Shown piece after piece: positions 36,030 through 48,356 of a stretch of 64,000 nucleotides of DNA. Under the pieces are notes generated by a model. It did no database searches and was not told where the DNA came from. It saw only the letters and a list, made by a program, of their open reading frames with translations. Position 1 is the first letter of the stretch; each line of letters begins with the position of its first letter. Source of the stretch: Mytilus galloprovincialis. Taxonomy: Eukaryota; Mollusca; Bivalvia; Mytilida; Mytilidae. A program made the position numbers and the translations under genes. The stretch spans positions 69,293,865 to 69,357,864 of the forward strand of contig NC_134843.1 of assembly GCF_965363235.1 (NCBI RefSeq). Reading direction: 5' to 3'.

Positions 36030-36614
36030 TGTGTAATAAGTTGACACGTGATAAGAAGCAATTAAATAATCCGAGATAACGATATAACAATCCGAGATCT
36101 CGATATAACAGTTTCGTTTTCTCGAGATAACGATATAATAATCCGAGATCTCGATATAACAGTTTCGTTTTCTCGAGATAACGATATATTTTTTATCGAG
36201 ATCTCGATATATTAAACCGAGATAACGATTTAATAATCCGAGATCTCGATATAACAGTTTCGTTTTCTCGAGATAACGATATATTAAAGTTTCGTTTTCT
36301 CGAGATAACGATATAATAATCCGAGATCTCGATATAACAGTTTCGTTTTCTCGAGATAACGATATATTTTTTATCGAGATCTCGATATATTAAACCGAGA
36401 TAACGATTTAATAATCCGAGATCTCGATATAACAGTTTCGTTTTCTCGAGATAACGATATATTTTTTATCGAGATCTCGATATGACAATTTCGTTTTATC
36501 GAGATAACGATATATTTTTTATCGAGATCTCGGTAAAACGGTAATGTTTTATCGTGATCTCGAATTAAAAAAAATATTTTCTAATGTTTTGTGTGTCCCT
36601 TTACGGCTTCCGTA
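35820..36614 (-). repeat. Right terminal inverted repeat
   Basis: Reverse complement of the left repeat, shorter because the satellite array is about 495 bp (36070-36563) instead of about 840. It carries the CACGTG block (36045-36050), the integrase ATG (36029) and exon 1, the GTAAGT donor, and the 29-nt segment at 35905-35933. It ends outward at TACGGAAGCCGTAA. Confidence 0.85.
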
Positions 36615-36620
36615 CTCGGC
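36615..36620 (+). repeat. Target-site duplication, right (CTCGGC)
   Basis: Directly outside the right transposon end and identical to 21006-21011. Confidence 0.75.
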
Positions 36621-36679
36621 TGCCTGTAAACATTTGAAAAAGATATTTTTTTCTTTTTGAATTTATATTTTTGTCAGTG

Positions 36680-36822
36680 AAGTAGCCGGCACTTGAAGTC
36701 ACCGTAAGCGGCGGACCGAGGTGACTTACACTGAAGACCTGTTGGTGACCTTCTGCTGTTGTCTTCTCTATGGTCGGGTTGTTGTCTCTTTGACACATTC
36801 CCCATTTCCATTCTCAATTTTA
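36680..36822 (+). repeat. Dispersed 'TTTGACACATTCCCCATTTCC' family, copy 1
   Basis: Ends GGGTTGTTGTCTCTTTGACA, then CCCCATTTCC and TCTCAATTTTATT. Copies with the same ending lie at 51340-51475 (+) and 56725-56850 (-). Copy 2 of the duplication starts immediately after its last base. Confidence 0.65.
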
Positions 36823-39590
36823 TTACACCCGATGCTAAACCCTATATTTGTGTAAGCTGACTTTTTAAATGAAAATAAACGGGTAGCATTTTTATTGTCA
36901 ATATCAAACACTGATTAGAAAAAAATAAAATAAATTCTTTTTTTGGTTTATTTTGCAAGTTTAATGGACAAAGGGACATAACAACAAACATGTATTTGAC
37001 GTCAAAACTTAAATTGCTGGTTACATTTGATATTCAGAAACAAACATACAATTTGCGTATTCTGCATTGACCGAATTTGAATGTTTGACAATGACAATGA
37101 TAACACGTTTTATGGAAAAAGGATGGACTATACTAGTACTAGTAACGCATGTAACACAAACAATGAAAAAAAAAATTGCACAAAATACAGCATTGACAAC
37201 TTAAGAACAAGGAATGAGATGTCAAATGGGCAGCATATTTTCTGTATTTCTGAAAGGGGCTATCAGTTTTTTTCTGTCACATCCTATGCATATGTTCTAT
37301 GTTTTGTCATGTTTTGTGTACTGTTGTGTGTCTGTTTGTCTTTTTCCGTTTTAGCCATGGTGTTGCTTGTTTATTTTTTCGGCGAATGAGTTTGAATATC
37401 CCTTTGGTATCTTTCGCACCTTATTTCCAATTTAACCAGGACTTCAAGTATGAATAACTCCTGAACAGCAAAAATTAAAATTGGTTGAACGGTTCATAAG
37501 TTATTGCTCAGAAATGACACACAGTGACATTTTTTGAATCTATCATGATTAATAACTCTTGAACGGCAAAATTGAAAGTTTTCAATTTCAATCTCAAACT
37601 TTATTTTGCAATCAATATCAACAAATAGTGTTGATAGCCGCCAAACCACCCGATGCGATAACCACTCACCGTCATCCAACCACCCGTCTTACTGCACAAA
37701 ACTTATAACTGTTTGATTTTCCTTCAGAAAACCCATTTAAAAAACCACATAAACCTCTATAAAACGAACCTAGGGGTGAACTGCTTCCTGCTTCCTGCTT
37801 CTATAGTGGCACCCGTCGTGGTACTTATGATATACAATTTCAAAACAGCCAGCATCATTTACTGACACGATGAAACGGTTACAAATGTAAAGACGAAAAA
37901 GCTCCATGGCTCTGACTCTGTGATTAGGTGTAAATATATAATTCTTCACAAATTTTATGCATACATGTAAGTATCACAACGAAATACTATCAAAAACTGA
38001 AGTAACTATTATGCAGATTGGAGATGTTTTTTCTTCTTCAGTAAACCAGTTATCATAAAGTATAGTTAACCATAAACTAGGAAATCTATGTCGCAATTAC
38101 ATGCAGGGGTAAATTCTGTAAAAAAAAGCTCCCATTGACTTTAATGCTAATCTATGTCTAGAATTAAATTTATACCTGATTTACCTTAAGAAATTAGAAT
38201 GGCCTTGTTTACAAACACTGTAGTTTCGCACTTAATTCCTTTACTCACCCCCATTACTTATCAACCCTGTAGTAAAAAAAAGTACATTCAGCATTTATTG
38301 AAGGGCCAAGTGAGCTTTTCTCATTACTTTGCGTCCGTCGTCCGTCGTCCGTCGTCGTCGTCCGTCGTCGTCGTCTGTCGTCCGTCGTCGTCGTCCGTCG
38401 TCCGTCGTCGTCGTCTGTCGTCGTCGTCGTCCGTCGTCGTTGTCGTCCGGCGTCGTCGTCGTCCGGCGTCGTCTGTAAACTTTTACAAAAATCTTCTCCT
38501 CTGAAAGTACGGGGCCAAATTAAACCAAACTTGGCCACAATCATTATTAGGGTATCCAGTTCTAAAAATCTATCCGGTGACCCGGCCAACCAACCTAGAT
38601 GGCCGCCATGGATAAAATAGAACAAAGGGGTAAAATGTAGATTTTGGATTATATCTCTGAAACCAAAGCATTTTGACACGTGGTAAAATTGTTTATCAGG
38701 TCAAGATCTATCTGCCCTGAAATTTTCAGATGAATCGGACAATCCGTTGTTGGGTTGCTGCCCCTGAATTGGTAATTTTAAGGAAATTTTGCCGTTTTTG
38801 GTTATTATCTTGAATATTATAATAGATAGAGATAAACTGTAAACAGCAATTATGTTCAACAAAGTAAGATCTACAAATAAGTTAACATTACTAAAATGGT
38901 CAGTTGACCCCTTAAGGAGTAATTGCCCTTTATAGTCAATTTTTAAGAATTTTTCTTAAATTTTTGTAATCTTTTACAAAAATCTTCTCCTCTGAAACTA
39001 TAAAGACAAACTTAACCAAACTTGGCCACAATCATCATTAGTGTATCTTGTTTAAAAAATGTGTCCGATGACCCCGCCCACAAACCAAGATGGCCGACAT
39101 GGCTAAAAATAGTACATAGGGTAAAATGCAGTTTTTGGCTGATATTTCTGAAATTAAAGCATTTAGAGCAAATCTTACAGGATAAAATTGTTCATAAGGT
39201 CAAGATTTATCTGCCCTGAAATTTTCAGACCAATCAGGCAACCCGTTGTTGGGTTGCTGCCCCTGAATTGGTAGTTTTAAGAAAATTTGGCAGCTTTTGG
39301 TTATTATCTTGCATATCATTATAGATAGAGATAAACTGTAAACAGCAATAATGTACAGCAAAGTAAGACAACATGATCAAAATGGTCAATTGACCCCTTA
39401 AAAGGAGTTATTGCCCTTTATAGTCAATATTTAACAATTTTCATAAATTTTGTAAATTTTTGTAAATTTAGGATTTTCTTATCCCAGGCATAGATTACCT
39501 TAGCCGTATTTGGCACAACTTTTTGGAATTTTGGATCATCAATGCTCTTCAACTTTGTACGTGTTTGGCTTTATAAATATTTTGATATGA

Positions 39591-39634
39591 GCGTCACCGA
39601 TGAGTCTTATGTAGACGAAACGCGCGTCTGGCGT
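39591..39634 (+). ncRNA. Hammerhead ribozyme, core mutated (copy 2 partner)
   Basis: The duplicate of 6610-6653. Stem I is fully paired here (GCGTCA), but the first box reads CCGATGA, a U-to-C change at an invariant core position. It is predicted inactive. The two duplicates thus carry different lesions. Confidence 0.65.
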
Positions 39635-42600
39635 ACTAAATTATAATCCTGGTACCTTTGATAACTATTTACAAAATATTTTCCATTGTAACTACTGGGC
39701 CAAGTTCATTATAGATAGAGATAATTATAAGCAGCAAGAATGATCAGTAAAATAAGATCTACAAACACACCACCATCACCAAAACACAATTTTGTCATTA
39801 ATCCATCTGTGTCCTTTGTTTAATATGCACAAAGACCAAGGTGAGCGACACAGACTCTTTAGAGCCTCTAGTTTTTTTCAACTCTAGTTTTGATCAATCT
39901 ATCAAAAAATATTTATAACAAACATTATCTACCAATCAGAAGAGCCCATGACTTCAGTTTTATACAGACAGGTCTCCCCCAAATGGGCGTTCCTTGATGA
40001 CGTATATTTATTTACTGAATTTACCCCTGTACTAGAACTACAGAAACAAACTTAATCTTAATACAACGTATGCTACACCAATGTTTAATGCGATGAATGG
40101 TATTGAAGTGTTTTATTACGATTTAATCATTATATGTTATGCGTTTGATCGGCTCATGTAATTGTTTTAATTCTTAATTTATTCCAATTAGTACTGGACA
40201 AATTAAATCAACAGCAGAGAAAAATGGTCTAAAAATTAAAGAAAAAAAGAGTGGCGAAAGATACCACAGGGATATTCAAACACATAAATCGAAAATAAAC
40301 TGAAAACGCCATGACTAAAAACGAACAAGATGAACAGACAAAAATAGTATACAAAACACTAGATAAAAAACAAATGACTGAGCAACATGTAAACCAGCAA
40401 AAAACTTGGGGCGATCTCAGTTTCTCTGTAAGGTTTAGCAGATCCTATAGCTACTCCACATGTTGCACCCGTCGTTTGTTCTCATTAGTATAAACTCGGT
40501 AGGTCACATTTGTTAAAAGGGAAAATGATTGTTGTTATGACTTAAGAAACAAATCCACTATCATCTGTGAAACGGATATTCCATTACGGTCAACCAACTC
40601 GTGATGCCGTCCGAAAATTTCTTGAAGGGATGATTTCAATTTAACTAGTTGGAACTCTTGGTTTAATATCTTCCTTATGAGCAGCAACCATCTATCAAGG
40701 AATTCATTATAGGAAATACAAGCCCGGTAATATCGTATCAATTACTCCGCATGCAGAACCTGCTGCAAAATTGGTACATGGAAATGGAATGCTCATATTG
40801 GGAAGCTGAAACCATCTCTTTTGTCGCAAAGTTTTGTTTTCAACCACCCTCATTGTCAATTTCTAGATGTAAGTCAAGAAATGAGGCAGACGTAACTGTA
40901 TCTGTTGCATCCTTTATCACAAGTGTGATGGGACATATGCGTTCATCATAATCACCAAATTTGGAATTATTTAGTGACTGAATATCATCTGTATAGCGGA
41001 AGTAAAGTCAAATGATAATGATAACTTTTGTTTTTCCTAAGAAGTTCCTGTATGAAGAAATTAAGGGTCTTTTGTCCTCTTATTTCCTTTTTCTGTCGTT
41101 CTAAATTACAAGGAAGTATAAGTAACCGCTTGTTTGGAAAAAATAACACCTGTTACATGAAAGTATGTTCATATAACATCCATGAATATGTCGTGTTCTG
41201 TTTTATAAATAAGTCTTCACTTAAAATGTTAAGAATTTAGAATTGAATAGTGTCTTTTATTTCATGCGTTTTATTGTATGTGTCAGACATATATATACAT
41301 TGTACGCCAAGTAGATTAGCTCGATAATGCACAAGTATCTCTTATTACATGTGTCTTAACCGGGGCTGAAACCCATAGTTTCTCTACTCATTTATCTGAC
41401 AATCCCCTTAGCATTGCGCGGTCAACTCATTCCACTTGTAAATTCATCTGTTTAGTACCAGCTTTTTGTAGGTGTTACCTTGACGATAGTTTAGAATAAT
41501 AAAAACAAATCGCTGTACACGAATTATTCAAAGTGTACCAGAATGATATTCGACTCGTATCATATTAAGTATCAAACTCCGTACAGTGATCGTTTCCGTT
41601 CCATTAGTGTAGAGTAGTATGCGGATCGGAGCTGGAACTGCCAGGGAGTTTGATCAAGTATAATATTAGAAAGCTAATATCGTAAGCCTACATGTCAATG
41701 TTTTTATATTCATTCATATCTGTCTTTGTTTATTGTGGTCTTGACCATATGAGTATTTGGACCATATGCTAATAAACTCATATGATATAAACATACGCGT
41801 ATGGTCCCTGTAATTAAAACAACGAGTGGTGAACAGTTATTGCGGAAGGCATAATTCTCCAAAGTGTCATGGATTTAGAGTTTCGAAAAATGAAAGTTTT
41901 ACTAAGATAACAACTTGAATTGGTAATCATTGTAACTTGATTAATGAAATAAAATGAATTTTACTTATATACAACTAGAGGCTCTCAAGAGCCTGTGTCG
42001 CTCACCTTGGTATATGTGCATATTAAACAATGGACACAGATAAATTCAGGACAAAATTGTGTTTTGGTGATCATGATGTGTTTGTAGATCTTACTTTACT
42101 AGCATTCTTCTTGCTACAATTATCTCTATCTATAATGAACTAGGCCAAGTAATTACAGTGGAAAATATATTCTAAAAATTTACAAAAATTTACAAAAATT
42201 TATGAAAATTGTTAAAAAATGACTATAAAGGGCAATAACTCCTTAAGGGATAAACTGACAATTTTGGTCATGTTGACTTATTTGTAGATCTTACTTTGCG
42301 GAACATTATTGCTGTTTACAGTTTATCTCTATCTATAATAATATTCAAGATAATAACCATAAACTGCAAAATTTCCTTAAAATTACTAATTCTGGGGCAG
42401 CAACCCAACAACAGGTTGTCTGTTTTCTCTGAAAATTTCAGGGAAGATAGATTTTGACCTGATAAACCATTTTACTCCATGTCAGATTTCCTCTAAATGC
42501 TTTGGTTTTTGAGTTATAAGCCAAAAACTGCATTTTACCCCTATGTTCTATTTTTAGCCATAGCGGCCATCTTGGTTGGTTGGCCAGGTCACCGGACACA

Positions 42601-45600
42601 TTTTTTAAAATAGATACCCCAATGATAATTGTGGCCAAGTTTGGTTTAATTTGGCCCAGTAGTTTCAGAGCAGACGATTTTTGTAAAAGTTAACGACGAC
42701 GGACGACGACGGACGACGGACGCCGGCCGCAAAGTGATGAGAAAAGCTCACTTGGCCCTTCGGGCCAGTTGAGCTAAAAATCAAAGTAGGTGTATATTGT
42801 GCATGGTTGTTTTTAAGTTGTTTTAGTTTAAGTTTTTACGAAACACGTTAAACCAAAAGTCAACTGTTTTACACATGGGTAATTTTTAATATTTTGGTGT
42901 TTTAATTTGTAAATTTTTATGATTTTTCAAGATTAGGCCAAAAGGTGGCATTAGTTGTAAGTCCAAGCCCTTTGGTGTATAAGTTCATAATAAAGTGTAT
43001 GCTCTAATAAAAGAAAGTCCAGATTAAATATTGTGTCAATCGAGTGCGAACTAGATATGTTCAACAAGGCAAATACATCAACAGATCACCTCATCTTAAA
43101 TACCAGTAGTCTGTTCCCATAATTACATTGGTTGTAATGGGGATTCGATTTAGATACCTGCATTTGCGTTTTTGCAAGCATATTATACTTTCAAAAAAAT
43201 CAAAATGTTATTATGTATGAAGATAAACAGTTTAGGTTACCGTCACGTGACTGAATTCTATGATAAGTTTACAAGATTGAAAAAGGATAAAAGTTTTATG
43301 TATATCATAACCTGTTATAAGGTAAATTACTTTAAGTTGGTTAAATTATCATATATAAAATGTTTGATTACTGTAGATTGATAAATGTATTGCAAAGTCT
43401 AAATTTATTTCAGAAATGTTGGGTCGTATGCTAACTGTGTTAGATCTGCAAAGATCAAGTGACTAGTTCATTCAGGAATTGTCATCCGAAATGAACAATT
43501 CTACTTAGAGGCTGTAAATTGTATACAACTGTTTTTAAATAATGTAAATTAAAAAAAAAATGATACTCATCAGTGCTATCATTTGAATCGATTTGATAAT
43601 AATCTTTTTTAAATGATACAACAACCTTTTATTAATTGAGACTTGAAAGTGGCCAAATATACCAAGCTTGACCGGATAAATTGTGTTTTGATTTAAAAGG
43701 AAGTACATTGCGACCGCTTCTTTTTAGCATTAACACGTGTTACATGAAAATATGCTGAATCTACATATAAAAACAATGAATATGTCATATTTGTTTTTCA
43801 TTTTTATATCAGTTGGTAACATTTTGGTTTCTTCGCCTACATTTAAACAGGTTATGAATTTAGTGGGGAATTGTGTTAATTTATTTAATATGTTTTATTG
43901 TATGTATAAATGCATGTCTTTTCATTGTTTGCCTTGGAAATCAGCTCGATAATATACAAGTATTTCTCATTACATGTACATTTTTTTTCAACTGGGCATG
44001 AACCCGTACTTTACCCTCTCATTTCTCCAACAATCCCCTTAGCATTGCCTCATCTTATTAGAACCAGGTTTCTTTTCGGTAGGTTTTACCTTCTCGAAAG
44101 TATAAAATTAGGAAAACAAATTGCTATACAAGAAATATTTTGAGAGCATCAGAATGGTTATCAACTCATATTATTAAGCATAATATCATGAAGCTAATAA
44201 GCATACAGGTCAATCTTTTCATATTCATTCATATCTGCCTTTGGTTACTGTGTACTGAACCATATGAGCATTTGGACCTTAAGCGTTCGGTTATAACCAT
44301 AAGCGTATATATTCATTTGCATATGATCCGGGTAATTTAAACGACGAGTGTCGAACAGTTATTGTGCAAGGCATAACCATTAACAGTGTCATAGATTAAG
44401 AGTTGCGACAAATCAAATTTTGACTTGGATAATAATTTTGTAATCAGTGTAACTTAACTCATAAAATAAAAAGAATTTTAACCACAAACTGAAATTATAG
44501 CAGAAGTAATTGTTGCATGATAGTTTTTAGGTTGTCTTTTAGAAACACTTTAAAAGGAAGTTTTACACATTAGCAAATGGAGCATTGAATCCCTTATTTT
44601 CCTGATTCTGGTTTTTCAATTTGTAAATAAGTATTTCTAATTCATTTTGAATTATATTTAATGTGTTCATGTCCCTCTTCATACAACTTGTAATTACGGA
44701 CGTTTATACGTGCTGCTCCTCTATTCTTATTAAAGTAATCATAGATACCAGGATTGAAATTTTGTATTTGCGCCAGATGCGCTTTTTCTTCTTCAAGAGA
44801 CTCATCAGTGACGCTCGAATCAAACAAAAGTTAAAAAATGAAAATAAAAGGCAAAATAAAGTACAAAATTGAGGAGCATTGAGGACGTAAATTTGTGTAT
44901 CAGTTACGAGTCTTACAAAAAGATATGTCGCTCAGAATTGTTCTTCAAGATAACATTTTCACAATGCTTGTACTCTTTCTTTTTTTCTTTTTTTCATAAA
45001 TAGATTAGTCAGTCTTGTCCTGCAATAAAGTACTGTTTGTGTCTTCTGTGATTGTTCTAACTTTATAACAGCTCCTTACGTTTGCTCATCTTTAGTTTTG
45101 TTCACTGTTTTAGACCATAGTGTGACCTTAGTTGTTAAAATCCATACCGTAAAGTGTATTGGCTCATTATAAAATGTATGCTGCATTAAAACAAATAATT
45201 AAATAACAAATGATAATATCATAGCTCTAACAACATGTTATATTTTTTAACCAAAGAGGTTTTTTTCTTTAAAAAAAATGTTTTAAGTGAATCCTGGAAT
45301 GAGTTAACTTGTACGTTTTATATATGCCATCAACCCCATTGGGCTATAATATTATTGTCAATAATATAATTTAAGAAAAAAAAACATAAAATCTATACAT
45401 TCTTGTACAGAACAAACTAAATGTCTGAATAACAAATTAAACTTGTCATATCGGACAAGTTATTTTCGAACATTGTTGAATTAGATTAAATAAAATGACT
45501 AAAGTTTGCCCAGTTCATACATCTAAAACATGTTCTTAGCAACCATATTGAAAAAAAAATTGTGTTCTTTTACACAGAAATACTAATACTGATTAGTACA

Positions 45601-47064
45601 CAATCTGACAATTTAGTGGTCAGGTATCGATCATGTCAATATAAAATATTTAGTACTTTAAGGAAAATAAGCTGAACGTTTTAAACAAAATCTATTGTTA
45701 CGGAAATATTAAGATCAAAATAAGTGTTTTCCAAATTGCTATGTATCCAATGAAATTTTTCAAACAAAGTGTGTGGTTCTTGTTTTTTTGAAATTTTAAT
45801 AAATTTGTTAAATGGTCAAGGTAAATATTTTGTCAAAATTTTATGAAAATTTAACGAGCCAAATTAATTTGAGTCAAGATGTTAGGTAAACTATATTGTT
45901 TTCCATTCGCAACAACTTTATCCTTGCATAGCAATATTTTTAAAATAACAAAAAAAAAAAATAACGAAGGCCGTACGTAAGATGTTGACTGCTATGTCAT
46001 TTAGTAGTCTTGTAGACAGTTGCCGCATCGGGATTCAATTCACATCTTCTTTGTATATACAAGAGAGATAATTTATAGCAAGGTGATGTTTGAAATCTAA
46101 CCAAATCTTTGAATATGTTTTATTCTTGAATGTTTAAAATTTACAATGAAATAGACAAACAAATTAAAGAAATGGGATATCCATCCATCACAAAACATCA
46201 GTATATGCATAGCACGTACTGCTAATGATTGTCATACTGAACTCAATTTCGCCGACAGCGTTGCCGTTTGCAATGGTCTATCCGTAATATCTTTTATGAG
46301 AATTTTGCAAACAGGTGCAAAAGGAAAGTCGTAATGCGAAACGTAATGTAAAACGATCATGTTAAAAAGACGTAAAGATCTTTCGACTAGAAAATAAATT
46401 ATTAAGAATGAACAGAAACGAATTAAGATGTTAAAAAGCGTTTGTTGAAATCTGATAATTCTATTTAGATCCTTTGACAAAATATCAAACTGTATTACAA
46501 TTTCAGTAATGTAACGATAAAAGACACATGCATAGCAAAATTAATGATGAACACATAATAATGATAATAAATATATATCTTGTACATTTATTTCAAGAGG
46601 ATATAGTTTCTTTGGATCTAATCAATATAACACAAGGCTCATGCAAGCGCTTTCTATTAATTAAGTTTATAAACTCGACTTGATATAAAGGGTTTGCCTC
46701 TACTTTTACTTCAGTATGCAACGTTCTCATTTTCTATGTAATGTTATCCTGCTCATAATTATTATGCGACGAGTATGTGTAAAACCATCCTGCATAACAC
46801 TTTTCAATTAGTGAATTACATTTAATACTTGCAGCTTCATTTATTTAGAATAGCTACTTCCCTAACATGCCTAAACAAATTATATAATAGATAAAAATTA
46901 CATTTTTACCGTTAGTGTTATGTTGCAAATGTTTGATTTATTTCAAACAAATGAACATTTTGTGTGGCGCTAATATTCTGCCACTGAAAAGAACAATCGA
47001 ATACAAATTGTTTCATTTATTCGCGATAGAAAATCGAAAATTATGAGTGGTTCATGATGTCAGT

Positions 47065-47895
47065 TTTTAATATTCAGCACCCAATACATACTTTGTTTGA
47101 GAGTTGATAATATTCAGTACCCAATAAACACTTTGTTTGATGGTTTATAACATGCAGTACTCAATACACAATTTGTATGAGAGTTTGTAATATTCAGTAC
47201 ACAATACAGACTCTGTTTGAGAGGTTATCATATGCAGCACCCAATACACACTTTGTTTGAGAGTTTATAATATTCAGTACGCAATAAACACTTTCTTTGC
47301 GAGTTTTTCATATGCAGTAGAAAATACAGACTTGTTTGAGAGTTAAAAAATATGCAAAACCCAATACATATTTGTTTTAGAGTTTATCATACTAAGTACC
47401 AATATACACTTTGTTTGAGAGTTTATAAGTCTGTACACAATACACACTTTGTTTGAGAGTTTATAATTTTTAGTACCCAATACACGCTTTGTTTGATAGT
47501 TTATAATATGCAGTACCGAATACACGCTTTGATTGAGAGTTTACAATATTCAGTACACAATACAAACTTTGTTGATAGTTTATAATTTGTAGTACCCGAT
47601 ACACGCTTTGTTTGAGAGTATATAATTTTTAGTACCCGATACACGCTTTGTTTGAGAGTTTATAATATGCAGTACCGAATACACACCTTGCTTGAGAGTT
47701 TATAATATGCAGTACCTAATACACACTTTGTTTGAGTTTATAATATTCAGTACCCAATACACACTTTGTTTGAGAGTTTATAATATGCAGTACCGAATAC
47801 ACGCTTTGTTTGAGAGTTTACAATATTCAGTACACAATACACACTTTGTTTGAGAGTTTATCATATGCAGTACACAATACACACTTTATTTGAGC
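47065..47895. repeat. 40-bp minisatellite in copy 2
   Basis: The same array as 14085-14905, with the same order of unit variants, showing that it was duplicated as a block. Only scattered substitutions separate the two. Confidence 0.9.
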
Positions 47896-48356
47896 ACACC
47901 AATCCCAATTCACATATTTCCTAAAACCAAACATATATGTACCTTTTCGCTCAGGTCAAACATTTTTTTATCTATTTTGCGTATGAAACACATGGGTACT
48001 TGATAAACTCATTGTTGCTAAACGCTGAAGCCACGGTACAGATTTTAACTAAATAATAAAGACATTTGACTGAGTTTAAAAGTGTGAACGCGTGATGTCA
48101 ATTGACAATTCACAGTGATTTTTATTTATTAATTCTATCTACGTTTAAATGAAGTAAATATTAATGCAATTTGAATTTTAGCTAACGTTGTTATAACTCG
48201 AAATCTTTCGACATGAAATCAATTTTTTTAAACTAGTTAAAATGAAATTACGTGGTATATTATTTCAAACAAGCAACGTCAGCTGCTTCAAATGTAGCAA
48301 TCTGTTACACAGGCACCTACATAAATACATGTATCAACACAAAGGGGTGCATTTAC

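Larger units (their letters stand above)
21012..36614. mobile_element. 15.6-kb DNA transposon with IS3-like DD35E integrase and HECT protein
   Basis: Flanked by CTCGGC direct repeats. Both ends begin, reading inward, TACGGAAGCCGTAA then GGGACACACAAAACATTAG. Terminal inverted repeats of about 1.2 kb (21012-22195) and 0.8 kb (35820-36614) differ mainly in the length of an internal satellite array. Two genes point inward: HECT-like (plus) and integrase (minus), with ends 4.4 kb apart. Introns carry later insertions (dispersed repeats and a 119-bp palindrome). Integrase type, TSD length and gene set together suggest the IS3EU superfamily, but that name rests on memory. Each gene has one in-frame stop, so this copy may be inactive or may need readthrough. 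Confidence 0.85.
36823..48356 (+). repeat. Segmental duplication, copy 2 (11.53 kb)
   Basis: Colinear partner of 3882-15365. It contains the same nested elements: retroelement tails (37270-37433; RT remnant 40265-41010, minus), GTGAGC elements (38300-39890 and, minus, 41970-42776), hammerhead repeats (39591-39634; 44770-44814, minus) and the 40-bp minisatellite (47065-47895). Beyond 48356 it continues into sequence that copy 1 lacks. Copy 1's continuation is instead the templated piece at 15361-16009, so copy 2 probably has the ancestral right flank. Confidence 0.95.
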
